From Paenarthrobacter nitroguajacolicus JCM 14115 (GTDB lineage: Bacteria > Actinomycetota > Actinomycetes > Actinomycetales > Micrococcaceae), in contig BBFS01000059.1 in assembly GCA_001313365.1 (NCBI GenBank), forward strand, positions 1 to 30,323: a DNA stretch of 30,323 nt. The letters are read 5' to 3'. This document shows, piece by piece, positions 18,750 through 28,349 of the stretch; the first letter of the stretch is position 1; every line of letters starts with the position of its first letter. A model generated the notes under the pieces. It saw nothing but the letters and a program-made list of their open reading frames with translations. It was not told where the DNA came from and made no database searches. Both the position numbers and the translations under genes were made by a program.

Positions 18750-20128
18750 TCACTCCGAATACGTGGATGCGGGGGACCTCATCAGCCCCGGTCGCATCGC
18801 TGCGTCTCCCAGCCCGCGATGCCTTCTTTCGTATGACCCGTCCGAGCAAAACAGCGCAAGTGATGGACACCGTTCCAGCGACGAAGACGTAAAGCGACGT
18901 CGAGACAGACGCATTTGTCGCAGCAAACAGGGCACCGGCAATAAGGGGGTGCAATGGCGCTGCCGAAGAGATTGCCGAGAGTAGTAGCCAAGGACAGCCC
19001 GCTATAGCGGACCTTTGCGTCAAAGGCGGTGGAGAAGTATGCCGGCGACAGCGCCCAGGGGATATAGACGGCCACCGTTGCCGCAACGTAGCACACGGCG
19101 ATGAGACCATAAGTGCCCCCCCATCAAGGGCAAAGTACAGGGGGAAAGCAACGATGACGATGAGCGCAAGGCCCCCCCACAAGTACACTCGCTGCCCGCC
19201 GAATTTGTCTGAGAGCGCTCCGGCGATCGGGGGGGTAACTACGAAGCCAATCGCGGAGGTGACGATCACCAGGACCAACATCGCCGTCGAGTCCAGATCT
19301 CCGGACTTCCCTGCGTAAACAAAGTTGTACACGGTGATCAGGTAGAAGAAGATTCCCGGTGCCAGACTGGCGCCGGCTACAAGGAACACTTGCTTGGGGG
19401 GTGTGTCCGAAGCACCTCGACTACAGGCAGACGCACAACGCCGTGGTCAGCCTTGACTCGATCGAACTCCGGGCTCTCCGCGACCTTCACACGAATAACC
19501 AGGCCAGTGATAACCAGTACCGCGCTGAGCAGGAACGGGACCCGCCAGCCCCAAGCCATGAAGGCGTCCTCCGACATCGACTCCAGGGTATATACAAGGT
19601 CATGGCCAGGATCAGCCCGACTGCAACGCCTGCCTGCGGCCAACTGCCGAAATAGCCTCGCTTGCCTTCGGGGGGAATGTTCGGTAGCCATCAGTACTGC
19701 ACCGCCCCCCCACTCTCCCCCCGAGTGCGAATCCTTGGGTCAGCCGCAGTACAACCAGCAGAATCGGGGGCGAACACGCCTATCGAGTCGTATGTGGGCA
19801 GTAGTCCAATGGCTACTGTGGCAATCCCCCCCATGATCAGGATGGTGAGGACCATCATCGGCTTCCGGCCTGCCCTGTCACCGAAGTGGCCGAAGACGAT
19901 GGCCCCCCCAATGGGACGGGCGACGAAGCCGGCCGCGAAAGTCGAGAACGCAAGCAGGGTCCCGGTTGTCGGGTCGAAGCCAGGGAAGAACAGGTGGTGA
20001 AAAACGAGCACCGCTGCGGTGCTGTAGATAAAGAAGTCGTACCACTCGATAGTCGTGCCGATGAGGCTCGCGAAGGCGACCTTCCTCGGAGAACTCGCGC
20101 CCGATGGTTGTGCGACCACTGCACTCAT
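18750..20128 (-). CDS. MFS transporter, metabolite:H+ symporter (MHS) type (frame-broken)
   Basis: About 455 residues in the inner membrane with some twelve hydrophobic segments. The N-terminus is typical for the MHS group (shikimate, proline/betaine and aromatic acid importers): ASLIGTTIEWYDFFIYSTAA. The loop motif GHFGDRAGRKPMM (between segments 2 and 3) follows. WRVPFLLSAVLV and ALSDKFGGQRVYLWGG occur later. Breaks lie near 19770-19600, 19390 and 19115-18945. A C run read as five instead of four hides the stop: the restored end is DEVPASTYSE with TGA at 18752-18750. It is first in its operon, behind operator site 3, and is probably the uptake system for the pathway substrate. Confidence 0.88.
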
Positions 20129-20257
20129 ATTGTGCCTCCAGGTAATTTTGCGAACAGTCGGCCCCCCCGCTATGCGTGGACCCTGGTGATCAGGGCTGCC
20201 TTAGGCACCTGTCTCAGAATGAGCTTTGAAGTGATGCAGATTACTTCAGTAGTCATT

Positions 20258-20273
20258 ATCTTATGACTGAGAT
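20258..20273. promoter_or_regulatory. MarR-type operator, site 3
   Basis: ATCTTATGACTGAGAT has the same twelve arm bases as site 1 (1864-1879). It overlaps a second perfect inverted repeat, AGTCAT-N6-ATGACT (20251-20268). It lies 130 bases upstream of the MFS gene, over the proposed -10 box. Confidence 0.6.
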
Positions 20274-20286
20274 GCTTTGTGCGCAA
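20258..20286 (-). promoter_or_regulatory. Promoter of the MFS/tauD/Mo-hydroxylase operon
   Basis: On the minus strand TTGCGC (20286-20281) and TAAGAT (20263-20258) are exactly 17 bases apart, with four of six matches each. The -10 hexamer is one arm of the operator. The region 20129-20353 shows no coding gene. Confidence 0.5.
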
Positions 20287-20353
20287 GATCTCATTTCCAA
20301 TGGAATGCGGCCGGAAACTCAGGCAGTAAGTGGACTCGAGGGCGCGCGGCCCC

Positions 20354-21545
20354 TCACTGGGGGGGCGTGGGAGCGATGAGGCCTCTGGCAATCTGTTCAA
20401 GAATTTCCTGGATGCCACGGATGTCCCGGAGGAACGGGGGGGTGCGGACAACGCTGCTGACCACATGCAATGCCGCTTTCACCCTGGTCCTCACCACTTC
20501 CTGATCGGCGCCGGGGGGGTAAACGTCCTGGACCAGCGAGGCGACGTCGGTGACGTAGTCGCCCTGGGCCTCCATCAAGTTCCGCAACTCCCGTTCGGGA
20601 AGGTGCGGACGTTCGGACACAGCCAATTGAAGGAATTCCGGGCTTCCCAGTGAGAAAGCAATGTAGGAGGAAAAAATGCGCTGCAGCGCCTCGGCCGCAT
20701 CAGCGGCTTCAGTGAGAGCCCGCGACATGTCCATCCACCGCACTTCTTTGGCACGATGCAGTGCTGCGGCAAGCATTTCCGCCTTACTGTCGAAATGGCG
20801 GTAAATACTGGGACCCGCCACTCCAACTTCAGCGCCGATGTCGTCAAGGCTGACGGCGTCAAACCCGTTCGCAGCGAACTGCCGGATTGAGGCTGCCAGC
20901 AACGCCTCACGGCGGGTGCGCGGCAAGTCAATGGACGCGCTACGGTGATTCGTCACTGCTTCAATCGGGGGGGGCATTGGCATGACCAGTACTGTGCGGG
21001 CGAGCGTGGTCAGCTGGGATTCTTCGTCCGCACGCGAGAGCCGGTTGGGGTCCAGCGACACACTGATCATCGCCGCAAACATGGCCCATGCCCGCAGGTC
21101 CGCCTCAGGAGTAGGCAGCGCAGAGCTTCCGGACTGCAGTTTGCTGCTGATGGCGAACTTGATACTGCTGGCAATATCGAAGCGGACGGCAGGCGGGAGA
21201 TGACGAGATTCCCGCTCCCACAGCATGCCGTTCTCCCGGTGCACCAGAATTGCCCGCCCCCCCAGCGCCGTGATCAACTGTTCGAGGTCGCCGTCGGGCG
21301 TCTGGGTGATGCTATCCAAAACGGGCTGGAGGCTGGCCACCACTGCCTCGCGAAGAAGCTCACCCTTGCCCGGGAAATGTCTATAGAGGGCGGATGGCTG
21401 CACTGCCATCGCCTTGGCACATCGGTCATGCTGACCTGGGGATATCCCTTCTGTGCGAAGAGGTCACCTGCCGCAGCAAGAATCAGGCGCGCCGGTTCCG
21501 CGGCCTGGTGCCGCGCTCCGGGGGGGCGGTGGAGGACTTTTTCAT
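20354..21545 (-). CDS. Double TetR/AcrR-type regulator (two fused TetR modules, frame-broken at the start)
   Basis: About 396 residues, twice the usual TetR length. The first DNA-binding domain reads ARLILAAAGDLFAQKGYPQVSMTDV then VQPSALYRHFPGKGELL. The second starts near residue 210 with RREALLAASIRQFAANGFDAVSLDDIGAEVG and GPSIYRHFDSKAEML. Each is followed by its own helical ligand domain. Raw translation starts at 21409, but two errors hide the true N-terminus: a C7 run near 21525 and a lost G in DV(A)KAMAV near 21420. Once these are restored, ATG 21545 gives MKKSSTAPGARHQ. Two joined modules could bind DNA as a monomer or sense two ligands. It is divergent from the ABC operon and probably regulates that operon and itself. 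Confidence 0.88.
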
Positions 21546-21564
21546 GTTCACAAGATTAGTCGCA

Positions 21565-21753
21565 TTCACTTATTGCGCAATAGCCCGCTACGTGCCAAAG
21601 TTTAAGAACAACCTGCGGATCACTGAACTTCACTTACGGAAACGCCAGCTGACGCGAGACAGCGATGCCTCACCCTGGCAGACACGCGACGGTTCCTCCG
21701 CAACACAAGCGCCGGCCAAAAGTACTTCGCAGCCGATGCCGATTCACTTACGG
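21565..21753. repeat. Three direct copies of TTCACTTA
   Basis: TTCACTTA starts at 21565, 21629 and 21743. The last two copies extend to TTCACTTACGG and are followed by A/G and ACGCCA-like bases. All are on the same strand within the tetR/ABC gap. They could be half-sites for a regulator, and the first overlaps the palindrome. Confidence 0.5.
21571..21582. promoter_or_regulatory. Palindrome TATTGCGCAATA, possible TetR operator
   Basis: A perfect 12-base palindrome, 26 bases upstream of the proposed tetR start (21545). Its position suits autorepression of the double TetR gene. No second exact copy was noticed. Confidence 0.5.
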
Positions 21754-21924
21754 GACGCCAAGGTGGCTCGTAGACCAAGAGAAACAACGCAAGAACGAGA
21801 CACCCCCCCGATGGACAGGTTTTCCCGGGCGCCAGCGGCGCCCCTTCCGCGAGTTTCCATCCCACGCGATAACTCAAAGCACCGTCCCAACCCAAAGTTC
21901 AGTGCCGTGACAAAGGAGTCCCAC

Positions 21925-23043
21925 ATGAAACGACGTGCAATAGTCGCTGTTGCCGCACTTTGCGGCTTCGCAGTTCTGACAGGCTGCAGCACCGGGAATG
22001 ACGCCCCCCCCAACGCGTACGCCGTTAAGACGGACATTCCGACGGCAGCAGCAATGGACCCGGCAATCCTGGACGCCGCCCGCAAGGAAGGCTCGCTTTT
22101 GGTTTACGGCGAGGCGAATGAGGCGACCATGAAACCGGTCCTGGCTGCTTTCCAGAGCCAGTATCCGGATATCAAGACCAGCTACATCAGCCTCGGCGGA
22201 ACCGAGAGCTTCCAGCGCTACCTCAACGAGAAAGCCACCGGCGGAAAGACCGCGGATGTCATCGTCAGCCTGCAAGGCGCGAACTTCCTCGATCTGTCAA
22301 GCGCGGTGACATCCAGGACTTCACACCCCCCCTGCCGCCGCGCCACTGCCCGACTTCGCGAAACTCGCCCCCCCCGGAGTCTTCGCAATGGAACTGAACC
22401 CGGTCATGGCACTGATCAACACCACCCTCCTGCCCGAATCCGAACAGCCCGACTCCCTTGAAGCCCTGGCCAAGATGTCCAGTGACCCCCCCAAGCTCAC
22501 AGGCAGGATCGTCACCTATGACGGCACCACGGAGTTCGGCTACACGGTTAATCACGCCTACATAGCCAAGGCGGGAGAGGCCGGCTGGAACGTCTTGGAT
22601 CAGCTAGGCAAGAACACCAAGGTGGAAGCCAGCGCAGGGCCCATGTACAACAAACTCCTGCAGGGCGAGTACACCATGTCCTACTTCCAGTCCGGCGCTA
22701 CCCGGCCGCTCCTCACCGGCGCTACCGCGAAGGTGCTGAACTACAAGTTCTTCAAGGACGGATCGCCCTTCATGCCCCGCGGTGCCGGAGCAACAACCGG
22801 GGGGGTAAGTCACCCAACGCGGCCAAAGTGTTCCTCAACTTCCTGATTGACAAGGCAGGCCAGACGGCCGGTTGCGCCGGCGGATTCGCGCCGTACCTGG
22901 ACGGCGTGGACTGCCCGGTGAACCTCGCGAAGGTTACAGAGCAATTGGGTGCAGAGAACATCAACATCGCCACCTGGGATGAGGCCCTGGTGAACGATGC
23001 ACCGGCCTTCAAGAACCGCTGGAAAGAAGCATTCGGGCGATGA
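21925..23043 (+). CDS. ABC importer substrate-binding lipoprotein (frame-broken)
   Basis: About 372 residues. A lipoprotein signal with lipobox LTGC (cysteine near residue 21) follows MKRRAIVAVAALCGFAV, so the protein is anchored outside the membrane. The mature part begins an FbpA/family-1 binding fold (LLVYGEANEATMKPVLAAF, TADVIVSLQGANF) and ends FKNRWKEAFGR. Breaks are near 22293 (a lost G in DLVKRGD), at C runs near 22326 and 22369, and at the G7 run 22799-22805. ATG 21925 follows AAGGAG. The stop overlaps the permease start as ATGA. This fold is used for iron, polyamine, phosphonate and other small solutes, and the ligand cannot be read from sequence. Confidence 0.88.
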
Positions 23044-24803
23044 GCAGCTCCACCCTTACAGACCCCAAGGCCCCGCCCCCCCCGCCGGGTGTTGGAAACA
23101 TCAAGCGGGCATGGCTGCCGGAGAAAGTCATCCACTACGGTGTCTGGATCCTCGCAGTCCTGCTGATCCTCGGCCGATCGTGCCGATTGTCTGGTCATCA
23201 CTCTGGTCCACGCCGCTCTACGAGGGCGGCGGCAGCGGCACCCTGGACAACTTCCGTAAACTGGCGACCGACCCACTCTGGTGGTCAGCCGTCGCCAACA
23301 GCTTGCAGTTCGCCGTCTTTGCCACCATCGGCTCGGTTCTGGTTGGAACCACGGTGGCCCTCTTGGTAGCCCGAACCGACCTCCCGCTGCGGAAGCTCTA
23401 CTCAGCCCTGATCGTCCTGCCCCTGGTCCTGCCTGGACTGGTGCTCATTGTCGGGTGGCAGTCAATGTGGTCGAAAAACGGATATGCCACACATCTGCTG
23501 GAACAGTACACACCGTTCACTGTCCCCTTTGACCTCTACAGTGTTGCCGGAATGGTGGTCATGGGTACTGTCCTTGGCTCGCCTGTGGTCTACCTCTTTG
23601 CCCGGGGGGACGCTGTCCTCAGGCGATTCGACACTCGAGGAAGCCGCCCGTTGCGCGGGTGCCGGTCCCCTCCGAGCCTTGCTCTCGGTGACTCTGCCGT
23701 TGCTGCGCCCGGCATTACTCAACTCCGGGCTGCTGGTCTTCGCTTTGGCGCTGGAAACACTGGGAATTCCCCTCATCCTTGGTACTTCCAAAAACATCGA
23801 CATGATGTCCACCTACCTGTACCGGCAGTGGACCGGAAGCGCCGACGGCGGTGGAGGAGTCCTGCCTGCAGGAGCCGTCATGTTGTTGCTCGCCGTCACT
23901 TTGCTGCTGTTGCTGCGCAACCGCCTGGCCGGCGACCTCGCCCGCTTCACCACAACCGGCGGCAAGTCATCCAGACCGGCAAACGTCGTCAAATTAGGCC
24001 CTTTCGGCTGGCTGCTGTCGGCCGGCGTCGGAATTGTTCTGGGTTGCGCAACCTGGTGCCGCTCAGCGGGGGGGTGGTTCTCGCCTCGTTCACCGCTGTT
24101 CTGACCCCCGGCGATCAACCCGTTCAGCTTGCTGACACTTGACCACTTCTCGGCGATCTTGACCAACCCGCTCTACACCGGAGCCATTGGCAACAGCTTG
24201 CTGATTGCCACAGTTGGCGCCGCTATCGCGACCGCCTGCATCGCCGTCATCGCCTTGGTTGCCCACCGTTCCAGCTTCCGGTTCCGCGGATCCTTGGAGC
24301 ACATCGTGCTTTATCCCCCCGGGCCGTCCCAGGCTGATCACCGGCATGGCCTTCTTCTGGACGTTTGCATCCTGGATCAGTCCGGAACTTTCAGAGCCAC
24401 ACTTTGGGCGGTGGGAATCGCTTTCGGGGGGGTCCGTGCACTCGCCATGGGTTACGCCGCGTTCTATCCCTCACTTGCCGCGCTGGGTGCGGACCTGGAC
24501 CGCGCCGCGCGCTCGGCCGGGGCAGATTGGTGGACCGCGATGCGCACCATCATCCTCAGCCTGCTGAGGCCAGCCATGGGCATCTCATACGTCTTGCTGT
24601 TTGTAGCAATGCTCAACGAAGCCGACGCCGCAGTTTTCCTGGTAACCCCCCCTGAAACCCAGGTTCTGGGACTGGCCATGCTTCAGATCGCAGCAAATGG
24701 CCTCGGCGGCACCGTGGCCGCCCTCGGAGTCATCCAACTCGTCATCACCGCAGCTGTCCTGGGCGCAGGACGCATTCTGTTTGGAGTTCGCCCTAATGTC
24801 TGA
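23040..24803 (+). CDS. ABC importer permease, fused double domain (FbpB-like, frame-broken)
   Basis: About 585 residues with two permease halves in one chain, as in FbpB/ThiP-type transporters. Each half carries an EAA loop that contacts the ATPase: EEAARCAGAGPLRALLSVTLP and DRAARSAGADWWTAM. Hydrophobic segments include ALIVLPLVLPGLVLIVG and SYVLLFVAML. Frames change near 23178 (a lost C in LGPIVPIVW), 23610, 24055-24110 and 24320. Runs of seven add residues in FGGVRA and TPPETQ. The stop (24801-24803) overlaps the ATPase start by 8 bases. The protein spans the inner membrane. Confidence 0.86.
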
Positions 24804-25907
24804 CCTGGTCATCACCAATCTCACCAAGAAGTTTGGCCGTCTGACGGTCCTGGACAACGTTTCGGTGACAGCCACCGACGGACAGATCCTAACGTTGCTT
24901 GGGCCAAGCGGCTGCGGCAAATCCACAACGCTCTGGTCCATCGCAGGACTGCTCAAGCCGGACGGCGGCAGCATTGTCGTGGGCGACCAGACCTTGTTCA
25001 ACCACGATTCCTCCGCCTTCCTGCCGCCGGAACGCCGCGACTGCGGTGTGGTTTTCCAGTCCTATGCCGTGTGGCCGCATATGAAGGTCCGCGACAATGT
25101 GGGCTATCCGCTGCGGCTGCGACGCTACAAGCCCGAGGCATTACGCAGACGCGTCGATGAAGTGCTCGAGCTGGTTGACCTCTCTGATCAGGCAGACCGC
25201 TACCCGCATCAGCTCTCCGGCGGTCAGCAACAACGGGTGGCGCTGGCGCGTGCTTGGCATTCCCTCCGCGCTTGCTGCTCCTGGACGAGCCGTTTTCCAA
25301 TCTTGATGCCAAGCTGCGGGAACGTACCCGCGATTGGTTGCTTCAGTTGCAACGCAAGATTGGCGTGACCACGGTGTTTGTTACCCACGATCAAGACGAA
25401 GCCCTGGCAATGAGCGACCGGATTGCAGTCATGTCTGCCGGAACAGTCCGCCAGATTGGTACGCCGGAGCAGATCTACAACGATCCTGCCGATCTCTTCG
25501 TTGCTGATTTTGTTGGCACCAGCAACTTGCTGGAGGGAACAGTGATTGGCCGCTCAAAGGGGGGGATCCTGACGATCAAGATCGACGGGTTGGACCAAGC
25601 GATCCACGTACCATCCGCCATTGATTCCGACGGCGTCGTGGTTGCCGTTCGTCCGGAAGCGCTGGCGTTGTTGCCTGACGATGCGTCGTCTGACGGCTAC
25701 GAAATGACTGTCAACGGGCCCGTCCTTGAGAGGTCCTATCACGGCCATCATTTCCGGTACACGGTGGGCGTCGGCGAGCAGTCCTTGGTGGTCGAAACCC
25801 GTGAGCGCACGGATTCCCCCCCGCACGTGCGCGTGGGCATTCCACGGGACGGGTACAAGTTGTTCCAGCCCCCCCGCACTGCCAAGGCGCCCAAGGCCGC
25901 ACAGTGA
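24796..25907 (+). CDS. ABC importer ATPase (frame-broken once)
   Basis: About 370 residues of the FbpC/PotA type. The Walker A motif GPSGCGKST, Q-loop VVFQSYAVWPHM, signature LSGGQQQR, Walker B LLLLDEPFSNLD and H-loop VFVTHDQDEA are all present. A C-terminal TOBE-like regulatory domain (FVGTSNLLEG onward, with VRPEALALLP) follows. One T is missing near 25256 in ARALAFPPRLLLL, splitting the frame between signature and Walker B. It powers the permease from the cytoplasmic side. Its stop TGA overlaps the GTG start of the next gene, so the PLP enzyme is probably translated in step with the transporter. Confidence 0.92.
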
Positions 25908-27011
25908 TTCCCGTCGGATCAAGCTACCCCCCATCAGAATCGACCTTTTCAGCGACACTATTACCCGGCCAACAAAAGCTATGCGCCAGGCCATGGCCAA
26001 CGCCGAAGTCGGGGGGGACGAACAAAAGGGTGAAGACCCCTCCACCAACGAACTGGTAGCCCTGGCACGGGAGCTCCTGGGCAAGGAGGAAGCTGTCTTC
26101 CTGCCATCAGGGACGATGTGCAACCAGATCGCCTATGCTCTGCACTGCCGCCCTGGCGACGCGATTCTTGTTGACGAGACCGCGCATTCGCTGTGCCATG
26201 AGGAAACCGGGGCGCCCGCCCTGGCCGGTGCCCTGTACAGGCCGATCAAAGCAGACCATGGCGTGTTCTCGGTTGCCCAGCTTGAAGCGGCGCTCCGCCC
26301 CCCCGAGGGGAGATCATTCGCCCGGAATGCGGTGCTCTCCATAGAGCAGCCGTCCAACCTCGGAGGCGGCACATGCTGGTCGCTGGAGGGCATCACGTCA
26401 GTGACGAATGTGGCACGGGCTCACCAGATAAAAACCCACATGGATGGCGCCCGCCTGCTCAATGCGGTGGTGTCCACCGGCGTATCTGCACGATTTTTGT
26501 GCCCCCCCGTTCGACTCAGTCTGGCTGGACCTCAGCAAAGGACTGGGCGCCCCCCCAATAGGAGCCGTGCTGGCAGGCGACGCTGATTTCATCAATGAGC
26601 CTGGCGGCTCAAGCAACGGTGGGGTGGCTCCATGCGTCAATCAGGCATTGTGGCGGCAGCGGGTACGTTTGCCCTCCGCAACAACGTGGACAGGCTCGCA
26701 GATGACCATGGGAATGCCCGCCTGCTGGCTGAACTGCTAGCTGTCAACCCTCATATTTCGATCGATCCGCTAACAGTCCAAACAAATATTGTCCTCTTTG
26801 ACCTGGTCGATTTCCCTGTCACCGCGCACGTGCTGGTGGATCGCCTGCTGCAGACCAGCGGGATCCGGATGGGCGCCTTTGGCCCGTCCACCATTCGTGC
26901 CGTCACCCATCTGGACGTTGACACGGGGGGGACGTACGCCTCGCCGCTGACGCGCTCAGGGAATTGCTGGACGAAACCTACTCGCTGCACGTAAGACCAA
27001 GGAGCAACTAA
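25904..27011 (+). CDS. Threonine-aldolase-like PLP enzyme (beta-eliminating lyase family, frame-broken)
   Basis: About 365 residues. RIDLFSDTITRPTKAMRQAM opens the fold, GEDPSTNELVALAREL and FLPSGTMCNQIA follow, and HMDGARLLNA carries the PLP-binding aspartate. The PLP lysine lies in LDLSKGLGAP. The restored C-terminus is DVRLAADALRELLDETYSLHV, ending at TAA 27009-27011. I place the start at GTG 25904 (GTGA overlap), with the C6 run near 25927 read as four. Other breaks lie near 26503, 26605 and 26925. Relatives split threonine, phenylserine or other beta-hydroxy amino acids to glycine and an aldehyde. Its place behind an importer suggests the transported solute yields a beta-hydroxy amino acid. 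Confidence 0.83.
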
Positions 27012-27012
27012 C

Positions 27013-28302
27013 ATGACCATCACTTTTGATGTGGCCGACCGCCCCCCCGTACCGTACAGCGTCAGCCGCGCGGCCCGGACAGGCGACGACGTCACCGTGC
27101 TGCTCAATGCACGTGTTGTTGATCCCGAGTCGGGCACGTCCGGTTCCCTGAGCGATGTCTGGCTAAAGGCAGGACAGATCTCCGGTATTGTTCCTGCCGG
27201 CAGTGAACCGGGCACGGGCAGCGTCATGGACCTAAAGGGCAGGTTCGTGGCTCCCGGACTCATGGATGCCCATGTTCACTTGGCCTTCGATGGTGGTGAT
27301 GACCCGAAGGGAACCTATCAGGCAGCAGCGATGACGAGATCGTTGCGCAGGTGGTGGCGAATGCGCGGATTGCGCTTCGAGCCGGAATAACCACCGTACG
27401 GGACTGCGGGACACCCCCCCGGCACCTTCTTGCTCCCATGAGGGCAGCCCTGGGCATGGTGTCAGATGTCGCTACCGTGGTTCATTGCGGTGCGCCGATC
27501 TGCCGCGTGGGCGGGCACGGTCACGACATGAACGGAGAGGTACGCACCCGTGAGGATATCGAGGCCATCATCGCCGAACAGCACGCGGCCGGCGCCACCT
27601 GGATCAAGCTCATGGCCAGCGGCGGCGGATTTACTCCCGGAACCAGTCCAAGCGTCTTTGAATTCGATCCCGTCCTGCTCCGGGAGGCGGTGGTCATCGC
27701 CGGCTCCTACGGCATGAGGACTGCAGCCCACGCCCATGCCAGTTCCTCAATGGCCGCGTGCATCGAGGCACGCGTGCACTCCCTGGAACATGCCTCGATG
27801 CTGGGGGCCGGACGAGCAGTGCATTCCCGATCGCGAGCTATTGCGCAGGGCGGCCGATGCCGGGATCACATTGTGCCCACCGTCATTTCAGCGGACATCG
27901 TTTCCCGGCAGTTGCGAGAGGGCCACCCAGTACTGTCCAACCCCCCCCAGGACCGCAATGTGGTGGCCCGGTTGGAATCGCGGTTTACCAACGTGACCGA
28001 GTTCCTCCGCTCCGGCGTGTCAATCGTGGCGGGGGACGGACGCAGGCCCTGCCCACGTCACCTTTGATCTCCTTGCCCGCGAGTTGGAACGCTATGTCGA
28101 CGCCGGACTGGCAGCACAGCATGCACTGAAATCTGCCACGTGTGAAGCCGCCGACATGCTCGGGATGGAGTCGCAAGTGGGTCGCATCCGGCCCGGTCTG
28201 TGGGCCGACCTCATCGTCACGGCGGCGGACCCCATGCAGGACATCAGCACTCTCGCAACACCCCTTGGAGTCCTCAAACGCGGACTACTGATCGCCCAAT
28301 AA
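27013..28302 (+). CDS. Amidohydrolase (imidazolonepropionase/prolidase-like subgroup, frame-broken)
   Basis: About 425 residues of the amidohydrolase superfamily. DAHVHLAFD supplies the H-x-H metal site. KLMASGG holds the lysine that is often carboxylated, AAHAHASSS and HSLEHASML give the later histidines, and VAGDDAGPA has the catalytic aspartate. PGLWADLIVTAADP near the end is the usual closing strand of the composite domain. Breaks lie near 27335 (a lost C), 27412, 27803-27880 and 28035. The start ATG 27013 lies one base after the aldolase stop, with AAGGAG inside that gene's last codons. It probably hydrolyses a cyclic amide, dipeptide or amide, and the substrate is not evident. Confidence 0.84.
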
Positions 28303-28349
28303 CTGCTCGCTCCACCCCCTGGACCACCAACACACCCATAAGGCATCCC

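Larger units (their letters stand above)
21546..21924. other. Divergent intergenic region, tetR / ABC importer operon
   Basis: No convincing gene is seen in these 379 bases; the long open frame crossing them is not protein-like. The region holds a perfect palindrome (21571-21582) and three copies of TTCACTTA, and it should contain both promoters. I could not fix -35/-10 boxes with confidence, nor recognise any riboswitch class in the long leader. Confidence 0.6.

Noticed and set aside
18514..19389. In-frame fusion of the MFS transporter with the TauD dioxygenase
   Set aside because: The raw frame joins them only because a C run before the MFS stop is one base too long. The restored end DEVPASTYSE plus stop, and a good ribosome site before the dioxygenase ATG, indicate two genes.
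20251..20268. AGTCAT-N6-ATGACT as the main operator before the MFS gene
   Set aside because: It is perfect but not repeated at the other two promoters. The overlapping ATCTTA-N4-TGAGAT is the shared element, so I favour that one.
21600..21924. Riboswitch or small RNA in the long leader of the ABC operon
   Set aside because: No conserved core of a class known to me could be matched, and the C7 run inside makes folding by eye unreliable.
21394..22461. A 355-residue plus-strand frame covering tetR's start and the lipoprotein
   Set aside because: The part before 21925 is not protein-like and overlaps tetR. The lipoprotein has its own ribosome site and signal peptide at 21925.
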